This document shows, piece after piece, positions 32,811 to 41,186 of a stretch of 64,000 nt of DNA (position 1 is its first letter; each line of letters opens with the position of its first letter). The translations under genes were made by a program, and so were the position numbers. Source of the stretch: CAVSRC01 sp963785065. GTDB lineage: Bacteria; Pseudomonadota; Alphaproteobacteria; Rhizobiales; Kaistiaceae. The notes beneath the pieces were generated by a model. That model made no database searches. It saw only the letters and a program-made list of their open reading frames with translations, and was not told the origin of the DNA. Location: the NCBI GenBank assembly GCA_963785065.1, contig CAWATX010000002.1, positions 2,108,001-2,172,000 of the forward strand, read 5' to 3'.

Positions 32811-33938
32811 TCAGCGCGGCGGAACCACGCTCTCGAAGTCCTTCAGCGCGGCGACGACCTCGGTGAAGGCGGCGGCGGTGGCTTTTGCCTTTTCCGGGTC
32901 CTTGGCGGAGCGGCCTGCGGCCTCCGCCTGCATCATCGTGTCGAGCTTGCCGAGGCTGGCACGCGCGGCGGCGACCGCCGAATCCGGCGCCGAGGCCGGA
33001 ATCTCTCCCGCATCCCTGCGATGGGCGCCGGCGGAACCGACCGGCGCTCCGTAGAGCACCTGGATGCCGGCGATGTCCTTGGCCGACAGGTTGTCGATCG
33101 GCTGCTCGCGGTAGCAGGGGTTCTTCTTGCCCGGAATCTCGACGAACTCATCCTTGGCGAAGTTGTACTGCATGATCAATTCCTGATCGTAGCTGCCGAC
33201 GACCTCCAGGTCGGCGACCTCCGAATCGGGGAACTTGCCGATCTGCGACTTGGCGAACTCGACGGTCCAGCCGGTCATCTTGGAGATCTTCTGGTAATCG
33301 AACCACGGGTCGCACAGCGCCCGCTGGTGCTCGTGCATCAGCGCCAGAGCATGGCCGAACTCGTGGCGGACGGCATGGATCGTCCACAGCGAGTCCTTGT
33401 CGCGCAGGCGCACCACATCCGGCAGGTTGATCGTCACCAGGAGCTTGGTGTTGAGCGCATAGCGGCCGATATACGACCAGTCGCCCTTGATGGCGTTCGG
33501 GTCATCGGGAAACAGCTCGGTCGCCTGGGGATCAAGGTTGATGCGCAGGAAAGCGCTGGTCGAGTCCTGGCAGATCCTGTTCTGCCCGTTGCTCTTGTAG
33601 TCGAACTTGAGGTCGGAAGCGTCGCTCCAGACGCTCGCCTTCTCCATGACGAAGTCCTGCAACTCGCTGGTGCCGTTCCAGAAGCACACAGTAATTCTAT
33701 GCGTCGGCCAGGTGAGGTCGCTATAGGCCACGAAACGCGCCGTATTCAGTGCCTCGGCGGGCACGCCGGCGGCCTTGGCCGCAGCCAGTTTCTCGCGGAA
33801 TGCATGGGCGGTGCGTTCGACCGTGGCGTCGGGCTCGAAGACCGTCAGTGGGTGGGCGGCGTCATGCGCGAATGCAGGTCCGGCAATGGAAAGAACGAGT
33901 GCTGCCGAAGCGAGAATCGTGAAACGGGCACGCTGCAC
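32811..33938 (-). CDS. Secreted metzincin-type zinc metalloprotease
   Basis: A 375-residue protein with a signal peptide (VQRARFTILASAALVLSIAG then PAFA). The zinc site HEFGHALALMHEH (HExxHxxxxxH, about 192-204) marks a metzincin of the astacin/matrixin type. The Met-turn may be LIMQYNF, 50-60 residues on. The C-terminal 70 residues are helical and lack similarity. The GTG start is preferred because GGAGATAGCCCT gives a ribosome binding site and a good signal peptide follows. Substrate unknown. Together with the S1A protease downstream it forms an exported protease pair. Confidence 0.82.
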   Translation of the reverse strand: MQRARFTILASAALVLSIAGPAFAHDAAHPLTVFEPDATVERTAHAFREKLAAAKAAGVPAEALNTARFVAYSDLTWPTHRITVCFWNGTSELQDFVMEKASVWSDASDLKFDYKSNGQNRICQDSTSAFLRINLDPQATELFPDDPNAIKGDWSYIGRYALNTKLLVTINLPDVVRLRDKDSLWTIHAVRHEFGHALALMHEHQRALCDPWFDYQKISKMTGWTVEFAKSQIGKFPDSEVADLEVVGSYDQELIMQYNFAKDEFVEIPGKKNPCYREQPIDNLSAKDIAGIQVLYGAPVGSAGAHRRDAGEIPASAPDSAVAAARASLGKLDTMMQAEAAGRSAKDPEKAKATAAAFTEVVAALKDFESVVPPR

Positions 33939-34141
33939 AGGGCTATCTCCGGGTTCGAGCCACGCTGAAACGTCTATCCGACCCTGAAAGACATCGAATT
34001 GCAACCAAAACACGGCGCTAGACTTGCGTCACGCAAATAACAAGGTTTAGCCGCTCCCTTGCCGCGGGCTCTTGGACGATGCCACCGGCTCGCCATATAA
34101 CGGGCGGACCATCCACTTTCGGCCGGACCCCGGAGACGTTC

Positions 34142-34429
34142 ATGAACAGCACATCGCTCACCCGCTTCTTCGGCGGATCGCCCGGCCGGGTCCTGGTCCA
34201 GCTGGCAGTGATGTCCTTCGTGCTCGGCGTTATCCTGAGCGCGCTTGGCCTGTCGCCCTTCGACATCGTCCGGAGCGCGCAGCGGTTGCTGCTGCGCATC
34301 TACAACATGGGCTTCGATGCAGTGGTGTGGGGCTTCCGCTATTTCGTTCTGGGCGCCGTCATCGTCGTGCCGGTATGGCTGGTGATGCGCCTCTTCCGCC
34401 TTGGCCGGCGCAACGGCTCCAGCCTCTAG
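34142..34429 (+). CDS. DUF6460 family small membrane protein
   Basis: A 95-residue protein with two hydrophobic segments (LVQLAVMSFVLGVILSALGL and YFVLGAVIVVPVWLVMRLF) flanking a conserved amphipathic stretch (SPFDIVRSAQRLLLRIYNMG). This matches a small Rhizobiales inner-membrane family of unknown function. The ATG at 34142 is preferred because it begins the conserved part (MNSTSLTRFFGGSPGRVLV). It is monocistronic and converges on pyrD. Confidence 0.8.
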   Translation: MNSTSLTRFFGGSPGRVLVQLAVMSFVLGVILSALGLSPFDIVRSAQRLLLRIYNMGFDAVVWGFRYFVLGAVIVVPVWLVMRLFRLGRRNGSSL

Positions 34430-34438
34430 CCTGGAGCC
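34415..34438. terminator. Hairpin between DUF6460 gene and pyrD
   Basis: The 8-bp stem GGCTCCAG/CTGGAGCC spans the DUF6460 stop codon and lies ten bases from the pyrD stop. No T-run follows on either strand, so it may be a weak bidirectional terminator. AGCCTCTAGCCT occurs twice here as a short direct repeat. Confidence 0.35.
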
Positions 34439-34448
34439 AGCCTCTAGC

Positions 34449-35522
34449 CTAGACGCTCTCCCGCGCCCAACGGTCGGCCTGGCTACCGACGATCTCGGCG
34501 ATGTTGGCGATCCGCTCCTTCTCGAGCCGCCTGCTCAAGCCGGCGGTGATCTCCGCCGCCAGGCCAAGTCCCTCGTAGATCATGCCGGTATAGACCTGGA
34601 TGAGGTCGGCGCCGGCGGCCAGCTTCTGCCAGGCGGTCTCGGCCGAATCGATCCCGCCGACCCCGACGAGCACCAGCTTCCTGGCCGTCAGCTTGCGCAG
34701 CCTGGCCAGGATGGCGGTCGAGCGGCGAAACAGCGGCCGGCCGGAAAGTCCGCCGGCCTCCGCCGCCAGTCTTCCGTCGCCGATGCCGTCGCGGGCAATG
34801 GTCGTGTTGGTGACGATCAGTCCCTCGATGCCGTTGTCGATGGCCGCCGCGGCGATCGCCTCGAGAGCGGCTTCGTCGAGATCCGGCGCAAGCTTGAGCA
34901 GGATCGGCACCTGTCTTCCGGCATGCCGGCGCGCCTCGACGATGGCCCCGATCAGGCCGGTCACGGCGTCCCGCTCCTGCAGGTCGCGCAGGCCCGGCGT
35001 GTTGGGCGACGAGATATTGATGGCGAGATAATCCGCCAGCGGCGCGAAGCGCGTGACGCCGGCGACATAGTCGGCGATGCGGTCGGCGCTGTCGCGATTG
35101 GCGCCGATGTTGACGCCGACGACGCCGCGCCGCAGCCGCTTCTTCAGCCGGTGCTCGGCGGCATCGAAGCCTTCATTGTTGAAGCCCATGCGGTTGATGA
35201 CGGCGCAGTCGGCAGGCAGGCGGAAGATGCGCGGCCGCGGATTGCCGGCCTGCGGCCTGGGCGTCAGCGTGCCGACCTCGGTGAAGCCGAAGCCGGCGGC
35301 AAGCGTCGCGTCGATCACCGTGGCGTTCTTGTCGAATCCCGCGGCAAGTCCCAGCGGATTGGCAAAGGCCAGCCCCAGCACCCGACAGGCAAGTCGCGCG
35401 TCGACCGTCGCGCCATGCGGCATCAGGGCGGCGGCCGCTACCCCACGCATCGCCAGCTTGTGCGCCATCTCCGGATCGATGGCGAAGACCAGCGGTCGGA
35501 TCAGCCGGAAGGCGAGGCTCAT
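34449..35522 (-). CDS. pyrD: Dihydroorotate dehydrogenase (quinone), class 2
   Basis: A 357-residue enzyme that oxidises dihydroorotate to orotate in pyrimidine synthesis, passing electrons to membrane quinone through FMN. The class 2 N-terminal membrane-association helices (LIRPLVFAIDPEMAHKLAMR) are present. Catalytic and FMN-binding motifs follow: LGLAAGFDKNA, GTLTPRPQAGNPRPR, NRMGFNNEG, NISSPNTPGLRDLQ, LLKLAPDL and GVGGIDSAETAWQKLAAGA with IQVYTGMIYEG. The ATG overlaps the DUF952 stop (ATGA), so the two are co-translated. Confidence 0.95.
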   Translation of the reverse strand: MSLAFRLIRPLVFAIDPEMAHKLAMRGVAAAALMPHGATVDARLACRVLGLAFANPLGLAAGFDKNATVIDATLAAGFGFTEVGTLTPRPQAGNPRPRIFRLPADCAVINRMGFNNEGFDAAEHRLKKRLRRGVVGVNIGANRDSADRIADYVAGVTRFAPLADYLAINISSPNTPGLRDLQERDAVTGLIGAIVEARRHAGRQVPILLKLAPDLDEAALEAIAAAAIDNGIEGLIVTNTTIARDGIGDGRLAAEAGGLSGRPLFRRSTAILARLRKLTARKLVLVGVGGIDSAETAWQKLAAGADLIQVYTGMIYEGLGLAAEITAGLSRRLEKERIANIAEIVGSQADRWARESV

Positions 35523-35863
35523 GGCTGAAGGTCCGGGAAGATGTGATGCCCGTCTTCGTCGAGCGGCAGCGGCTCGACCCAAAGGACGGTGGCGGGATCG
35601 AGCCGGCCGTAGAGATGCGGAAACAGCGCCCCGCCGCGCGACGGCTCGTAGCGCAGCTCGGGCCCCAGGCCGAGATCGTCGAAGGCGATCAACACCAGAT
35701 CGGCGACGCCGGCGAAATGGCGCGCGGCGGTCTCTTTCACCGTCTCGGCGGTGGAGAAATGGATGAAGCCGTCGGCGAGGTCGATGCCGACGCCGCGAAA
35801 GACGCCTTCGGCCTCGGCCTTGCGCCACAATTCAGCCGAGCAGATCTTGTAAACCGTGGTCAT
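35519..35863 (-). CDS. DUF952 domain protein
   Basis: A 114-residue cytoplasmic protein of the DUF952 family: YKICSAELWRKAEAEGVF at the start, DLADGFIHFSTAETVKETA, LVLIAFDD and LYGRLDPATVLWVEPLPLD. It is often found next to pyrD in Rhizobiales, as here with a 4-base overlap. The fold resembles ADP-ribosyl-transferase-like proteins by memory, but activity is unknown. It is the first gene of the DUF952-pyrD operon. Confidence 0.85.
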   Translation of the reverse strand: MTTVYKICSAELWRKAEAEGVFRGVGIDLADGFIHFSTAETVKETAARHFAGVADLVLIAFDDLGLGPELRYEPSRGGALFPHLYGRLDPATVLWVEPLPLDEDGHHIFPDLQP

Positions 35864-36022
35864 CTGAGCGGCGTGACAGTAGAGCGTTTTCGCCCGAGTC
35901 GGAACCGTCGCGCGCGACTTAACAACAGGATCGGGCGATCGCCGCCCACCGCCGGTGCGACCGGTCCGCCATCTGTGCTAGGTTTGCCGCAAAGAGCGGC
36001 GAAAGCCGCAGGGAGCGACACG

Positions 36023-36478
36023 TTGAGAGCCCGCGCCTCCATCATTCTGGCCATCATTGCCGCGACGGCGGTCGTCGTGCCCGCCGCGGCCCAGGATGGC
36101 GCGCCGGCGGCCCCGCCGGCCGGGCGCTATCAGCTCACCCCCGGTGCCGATTCGAGCTTCGTGCGCCTCGACACCAGAACTGGCGCCGTCTCCCATTGTC
36201 TCCCGCAGAAGAGCGGCGTGTGGCACTGCGATCCGATCATGGATTCCGGCCTCGCCGACCGAATCACGGCTCTTTCCGGCAAGGTCGATCGCCTCGCCAC
36301 CGACCTCGGCGACCTTTCGCAGCGGGTTGACGGCCTGGCTGCCGGCGCCGGCGCGCCGGCACCCGCCGCCGCCAGCGAGCGGACCGCTGGCCGGCCGGAG
36401 GGCTTTGCGCAAACGGCCGTCTACCGCCTGCTCGAGATGATCCGCACCCTCAAGCACGGCCGCGCCGACCGCATTTGA
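36023..36478 (+). CDS. Exported protein, 151 residues, unknown function
   Basis: It starts at TTG after AGGGAGCGACACG and has a signal peptide (LRARASIILAIIAATAVVVP then AAAQ). A conserved-looking core (GRYQLTPGADSSFVRLDTRT, CLPQKSGVWHCDP with two cysteines) precedes a coiled-coil-like helix (LADRITALSGKVDRLATDLG). The ending VYRLLEMIRTLKHGR is helical. The core resembles short Rhizobiales exported proteins that carry an xCxxxxGxWxC motif, but I cannot name the family. It stands alone between pyrD/DUF952 and the glycosyltransferase. Confidence 0.6.
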   Translation: MRARASIILAIIAATAVVVPAAAQDGAPAAPPAGRYQLTPGADSSFVRLDTRTGAVSHCLPQKSGVWHCDPIMDSGLADRITALSGKVDRLATDLGDLSQRVDGLAAGAGAPAPAAASERTAGRPEGFAQTAVYRLLEMIRTLKHGRADRI

Positions 36479-36650
36479 ACGCCCGCGTTTCCGCCGCTTC
36501 CCTGCCGGATCGGCCGCCGGCCGCTGCCAACGGCTGAAAATTGGTGCCGGTTCGGTTACAATCCCTGTTCCAATTACCAATATGGACGAGGGAGGATTCG
36601 CCGGGCTGCGTCTGCGTTCGCAAGGGCAGGGGGCGACGATCGGAGGGCCG

Positions 36651-37901
36651 ATGAACATCCTGATGGTCACCAACACCTTCGCGCCAAACGTCTCTGGCGT
36701 GGCGCGTTCGGTGACCATGTTCACCGAGGCCTATCGCGGCCGCGGCCACCGCGTCATGGTCGTCGCACCGGAATTCGACGGCGCGCCCGAGCATGAGGTC
36801 GACGTCGTGCGCGTCGGTGCGGTGCGCAATTTCGCCGGCACCGAATATTCCGTCGTCATCGGCCCCTCGCTCAATCTCGCCCGCGCTGTCGATGCCTTCG
36901 CCCCCGATATCGTTCACTCGCACGGGCCCTTCCTGCTCGGCACCACCGCCGCTCGCCTGGCGCGCACGCGGCATGTGCCGCTGGTCTTCACCCACCATAC
37001 CCTCTACGAGCACTACACCCACTATGTGCCCGGCGATTCCGGCCTGATGAAGCGCATCGCGCTCAACCGCGGCACCCGCTACGCCAATGCCTCCGACGCT
37101 GTGTTCGCGCCCTCGCGCAGCATTGTCGACCTGTTGCGGTCGCGCGGCGTGATGGTGCCGATCTACGAGGTGCCGACCGGCGTGCAGCTGGCGACCTTTG
37201 CCAGTGGCGATGGCGCCGGTTTCCGCGCCCGCTTTGGCATTCCCAAGGGGGCGATCGTCGTCGGCACCGTCGGGCGACTGGCGGAGGAAAAGAATCTCGG
37301 CTTCCTCAGCCGCGCGCTCGCCCGCTTCCTGGCCGCGACGCCTGAAGCCTATGCACTCCTCGTCGGCGATGGCCCATGGCACGAGCCGATGGCCGAAGTC
37401 TTCGCCACCGCCGGTCTTGGCGAGCGCGTGGTCTTCACCGGCGCGCTCAGCCCGCCGACGCTGATCGACGCCTATCACGCCATGGACGCCTTTGCCTTCG
37501 CCTCGCTCACCGAGACGCAGGGGCTGGTCCTGGCGGAAGCGATGGCGGCCGGCGTCGCCGTGGTTGCCGTCGATGCGCCCGGCGCTCGCGAAATCGTGCG
37601 CGACGGCGTCAACGGGCGCCTGCTGCCTGCAGCAGACGAAGCGGCCTTCCATGCCGCGCTTGACTGGGTGATCCGGCGCAATGACGGCGCCACCCGGGCG
37701 CTCAGTGCCGTCGCCAGACACGGCGCCCGCGACTTCTCGCTCGATGTCGTCGCCGAACGGGCGCTTGCCGCCTATGGCAAGATCATCGCCAGGGCGGCCG
37801 CGCAGCATGGCGCCGCGGCGCGGCGTCCTGGCCTCGGCTGGCGTTTTCCGAAGGACGCCAGCGACGCGCGCCAGTCGGCGCGCTGGCGCCCGGGCTCATG
37901 A
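36651..37901 (+). CDS. GT4-family glycosyltransferase
   Basis: A 416-residue GT-B fold retaining glycosyltransferase. MNILMVTNTFAPNVSGVARS and DIVHSHGPFLLG mark the N-terminal acceptor-binding half. VGTVGRLAEEKNLGFL, LLVGDGPW, VVFTGAL and ASLTETQGLVLAEAMAAGVA with the E(x7)E nucleotide-sugar motif mark the GT4 domain. Relatives add hexoses to diacylglycerol or make cell-surface glycans; the acceptor is not known. The ATG after CGGAGGGCCG is chosen over an upstream in-frame ATG. The last six bases overlap the convergent iminopeptidase gene. Confidence 0.88.
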   Translation: MNILMVTNTFAPNVSGVARSVTMFTEAYRGRGHRVMVVAPEFDGAPEHEVDVVRVGAVRNFAGTEYSVVIGPSLNLARAVDAFAPDIVHSHGPFLLGTTAARLARTRHVPLVFTHHTLYEHYTHYVPGDSGLMKRIALNRGTRYANASDAVFAPSRSIVDLLRSRGVMVPIYEVPTGVQLATFASGDGAGFRARFGIPKGAIVVGTVGRLAEEKNLGFLSRALARFLAATPEAYALLVGDGPWHEPMAEVFATAGLGERVVFTGALSPPTLIDAYHAMDAFAFASLTETQGLVLAEAMAAGVAVVAVDAPGAREIVRDGVNGRLLPAADEAAFHAALDWVIRRNDGATRALSAVARHGARDFSLDVVAERALAAYGKIIARAAAQHGAAARRPGLGWRFPKDASDARQSARWRPGS

Positions 37902-38861
37902 TCGCCGCGCCTTGAAGCTTTCCGTGGCGCTGACCAGTTCGCGCACGATGCCGGGCTCGGTCATGGCGTGGCCGCTGTCGTCGACCACGCGATAGGCCGC
38001 CCGCGGCCACGCTCGGTGCAGCAGCCACGCTGTCTCGATCGGCGTGCACAGGTCGTAGCGGCCATGCACTATGACACCGTCGATGTCCTTGAGCCGCCCG
38101 GCATCGGCAATGAGCTGGTCGTCGCGCTCCAGAAAGCCGCGGTTCTGGAAGTAGTGGCATTCGATGCGCGCGAAGGCCAAGGCATAGTGCGGCTGGCCAA
38201 ACGCCGCCACGCGCCCCGCGTCGGGCAGCAGCGATAGCGAGGCGCCCTCCCACATCGCCCAGGCCCGCGCTGCGGCGAGCTGGACCTCCTTGTCGGGTCC
38301 GGTCAGCCGCTTGTAATAGGCCGCGACCATGTCGCTGCGTTCTGCTTCCGGTATGGGCTTCACGTAGTCCGCAAAGGCTTCCGGCAGCAGATAGGACGCG
38401 CCCTCCTGATAGAACCATTGGATCTCGCGCCAGCGCAACGTGAAGATGCCGCGCACGATGATCTCGCTCACCCTCTCCGGGTGGGTCTCGGCATAGGCGA
38501 GCGCCAGCGTCGAGCCCCACGAGCCGCCGAACACCTGCCAGCGTTCGATGTCGAGATGCTGGCGGATCGTCTCGATGTCGGCGACCAGATGCCAGGTCGT
38601 GTTCTCCTCAAGCTCCGCATAGGGCGTCGAGCGTCCGCAGCCGCGCTGGTCGAACAGGATCATGCGATAGGCTTCCGGGTCGTGATAGCGCGACATGGCC
38701 TGGCTGATGCCGGCGCCGGGGCCGCCGTGGAGCACCACGACCGGCTTGCCGTCGGGGTTGCCGTATTCGGCGACGTAGATCTCGTGCAACGCCGACACCT
38801 TCAGGCGGTGGGTAGCGTAGGGCGTGTTGGATGGGAAGAAGGAGCGACGGTTTTCGGCCAT
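37896..38861 (-). CDS. pip: Proline iminopeptidase
   Basis: A 321-residue alpha/beta hydrolase that removes N-terminal proline from peptides. The family signature is clear: LHGGPGAGISQAMSRYHDPE, FDQRGCGRSTPYAELEENTT, GGSWGSTLALAYA (nucleophile Ser), HGRYDLCTP (Asp) and DSGHAMTEPG (His). The start MAENRRSFFPSNTP fits the family. The upstream extension to 38897 is unlikely, though neither start has a clear ribosome binding site. Confidence 0.93.
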   Translation of the reverse strand: MAENRRSFFPSNTPYATHRLKVSALHEIYVAEYGNPDGKPVVVLHGGPGAGISQAMSRYHDPEAYRMILFDQRGCGRSTPYAELEENTTWHLVADIETIRQHLDIERWQVFGGSWGSTLALAYAETHPERVSEIIVRGIFTLRWREIQWFYQEGASYLLPEAFADYVKPIPEAERSDMVAAYYKRLTGPDKEVQLAAARAWAMWEGASLSLLPDAGRVAAFGQPHYALAFARIECHYFQNRGFLERDDQLIADAGRLKDIDGVIVHGRYDLCTPIETAWLLHRAWPRAAYRVVDDSGHAMTEPGIVRELVSATESFKARRS

Positions 38862-38943
38862 TTCGGGAGGTGCGGTTGGTGAGAGGCGGGGGCCCACTTT
38901 GCCAGCCGGGGAGGCCGGCTGCTAGAGACTATTGCGCAGAGCG

Positions 38944-40764
38944 CTAGGAAACGTCGGCCGTGACCAGCAGGTTGCCGGGCCGGCGTATGGCCTCGATCGC
39001 GGCTTCCTGCTCCGGCGAGGGCCCGCGCGTGGCAAGGCTGACGGCAATCGCCACGACAAAGCCGATGGGCAGGCCGAAGATGGCGGCGGTGAGCGCCGAC
39101 AGATCGCTGCCCTGCGCATCGGCGGGCAGCAGACCGGGATAGCGCCCGCCGACGATGATTGCCGCGGTGACGGCGAAGCCGGCGATCATGCCGGCGATCG
39201 CCCCCGGTCCGTTGGCGCGCCGCCACCACACCGCCAGGAACAGCGCCGGAAACAGCCCGCCGGCCGAGAGCGAAAGCGTTGCCGCCGCCAGCGGGAAGAT
39301 GTCGTTGGGGTGGCGCGCGCCGAGCCAGACGGCGACCAGCACGACGGCCACCAGGGCCAGGCGCGTGACGATCAGCCGGCGGCCGGCGGAAGATTTCGGG
39401 TCGATGAGATGAGCGTAAAGATCGTGGCCGAGCGCCTCTGCAATCGCCAGCGCCATGGCGTTGGCGGCGGCCAGCGCGGCGGCGAGCACGCCAACCGAAA
39501 TCAGGGCCGTTACGACATAGGGCAGGTCGACGATATCGCCCCAGGACAGAACCACGATATCGCCGCTGACCGCGAGGTCGGGCGGCGCCACGTTGCCGGC
39601 GGTGCCGTGCAATGCGGTGCAGGCCTGCGCTGCCGCCGCCACTGAGCTGGCATCGCCGCCGCACAGCGTGACGAGGCCGCGCCGGCCGAGAGTGAACAGC
39701 CAGTCGGGCAGGCCGGTGATCGCCGCGCCGGCCACGTCGCGGAGCAGCATGAGCTTGGCGAAGGTGGCATAGGCCGGCACGGTCAGCGCGACGACGAGCA
39801 CGAAGACCAGCGCCCAGCCGATCGAGCGGCGGCTCGCGCCGGCGTCGTCAACGGTGGCGCAGCGCATCAGCAGGTGCGGCAGCGCGGCGACGCCGGCGGC
39901 AAGCGCCACGGCGACGGCGACAAGCTGGAAGTTGCCCTCAGGCACCAGCGGCAGGAAGCGGCTCGCCAGCGGTCGGGCGAGATCGCCGGAGGCAGCGGCG
40001 AGGGCGGCGCCGTCGTGATAGGCAAGCCCCGCGGCGATCTGCGGCAGGGGCAGCGAATAGGCGAGCGTCGAGACGATCGCCACCGGCACGACGAAGGCGA
40101 TCGCCAACACGATGTACTGGGCAAGCGCGGCAAGCGTGACCGAGCGCATGCCGCCAAGCACGGTGCCCGACAGAACGAGCAGCACGACCAGCACCGTTGC
40201 CGCGTGCGGCGAAAGCGCGAACAGCCGGGCGGTGACCAGAGTTGCGGTCGCAATCGCCGCGGCCAGCGCCGGAACCAGCGTCAGCACGACGATGACGGCG
40301 GCGGCGAGCCGCACCCCGCGATTGGCGAAGCGGAAGGCGAGGAAATCGGCCGCACCGAATGTGCCGGACTTGCGCAGGTAGGGGGCGATGAGAACGGCCA
40401 GCAGCAGGAAGCCGAGCGACCAGCCGAGCGTGATCGCGATGCCGGCGCGATAGTCCGAGAGGACGGCGACGGCCAGGCCCAGCACCCCGCCTGCCGAAAG
40501 GAAGGCGGCGGCGGTGGCGATGCCGTTGGCTGGAGCCGACAGGCCGCCGCCGGCGGTGTGGAACTCCGCCGGCTGCATGGTGCGCTCGCTGACCCCGGCT
40601 ACGGCGAAGGCGACCACGACGCCGACGCCGAGCGTGGTGCCGATCACGGTATCGGGCAGGCCGTAATTGCCGAGCAGCGCGAGCACCACCAGCGCGCCGG
40701 CAAAGGCCAGCGTGAACAGGCCTGAAAGGCTGCGAAAGGTGGCGATTGATCTCCGCCCGGCCAT
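38944..40764 (-). CDS. Sodium:solute symporter, VC_2705-like large subunit
   Basis: A 606-residue protein with about 13 membrane helices of the sodium/solute symporter family (ActP-like). Recognisable parts are EFHTAGGGLSAPANGIATAA, SGTFGAADFLAFRFANRGVR, GGMRSVTLAALAQYIVLAIA and HDLYAHLIDPKSSAGRRLIV. It is immediately preceded (10 bases) by a DUF4212 gene; that pairing defines a two-part carrier. Substrate is probably a monocarboxylate such as acetate, by family only. Compared with ActP it has an extra loop with a small Cys/Gly region near 360-400. Confidence 0.88.
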   Translation of the reverse strand: MAGRRSIATFRSLSGLFTLAFAGALVVLALLGNYGLPDTVIGTTLGVGVVVAFAVAGVSERTMQPAEFHTAGGGLSAPANGIATAAAFLSAGGVLGLAVAVLSDYRAGIAITLGWSLGFLLLAVLIAPYLRKSGTFGAADFLAFRFANRGVRLAAAVIVVLTLVPALAAAIATATLVTARLFALSPHAATVLVVLLVLSGTVLGGMRSVTLAALAQYIVLAIAFVVPVAIVSTLAYSLPLPQIAAGLAYHDGAALAAASGDLARPLASRFLPLVPEGNFQLVAVAVALAAGVAALPHLLMRCATVDDAGASRRSIGWALVFVLVVALTVPAYATFAKLMLLRDVAGAAITGLPDWLFTLGRRGLVTLCGGDASSVAAAAQACTALHGTAGNVAPPDLAVSGDIVVLSWGDIVDLPYVVTALISVGVLAAALAAANAMALAIAEALGHDLYAHLIDPKSSAGRRLIVTRLALVAVVLVAVWLGARHPNDIFPLAAATLSLSAGGLFPALFLAVWWRRANGPGAIAGMIAGFAVTAAIIVGGRYPGLLPADAQGSDLSALTAAIFGLPIGFVVAIAVSLATRGPSPEQEAAIEAIRRPGNLLVTADVS

Positions 40765-40774
40765 GGCCTGCCGT

Positions 40775-41029
40775 CTACTTCTTCTGGTCGTCGAAGCGGC
40801 GGTCGATCCGGTCCTGGCTCTTGGCGAACCAGAAGATCGTCACCGCGATCAGCGGCGGCACGACGATGCCGGCGAGGAAGTAGCTCGTCGGCAGACCGAG
40901 CAGGGTCGACTGGTCGGTCATCGAGGCGAAGATCACCGGCGCCAGCGCAATCAACGTCGCCGCGACGATGACACCGACCGTCAAGGCCCAGTTCGCCTCC
41001 CAGCGCGGCGTCTCACGGCTGTCGGTCAC
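40775..41029 (-). CDS. DUF4212 symporter small subunit
   Basis: An 84-residue protein with two membrane helices (NWALTVGVIVAATLIALAPV and YFLAGIVVPPLIAVTIFWFA) and a charged ending SQDRIDRRFDDQKK. This is the small partner of the VC_2705-type sodium symporter, whose gene follows ten bases later. The GTG start is chosen for its GAGGAG site; the longer upstream frame is not protein-like. Confidence 0.88.
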   Translation of the reverse strand: MTDSRETPRWEANWALTVGVIVAATLIALAPVIFASMTDQSTLLGLPTSYFLAGIVVPPLIAVTIFWFAKSQDRIDRRFDDQKK

Positions 41030-41186
41030 GGGCACTCCTCGTCTGGCGGCCATCCGGCGAATCGAGACCGCGCGTGCGGATTTTATACTGCCGGGGGGGT
41101 GGAACGGCGACAAATCGCGGCTTTTTGACCAAGCCGGTAAGGGCCTTATAAGGCCAGTCGACGACTGAAAAGGGCAGGATCGAGAG

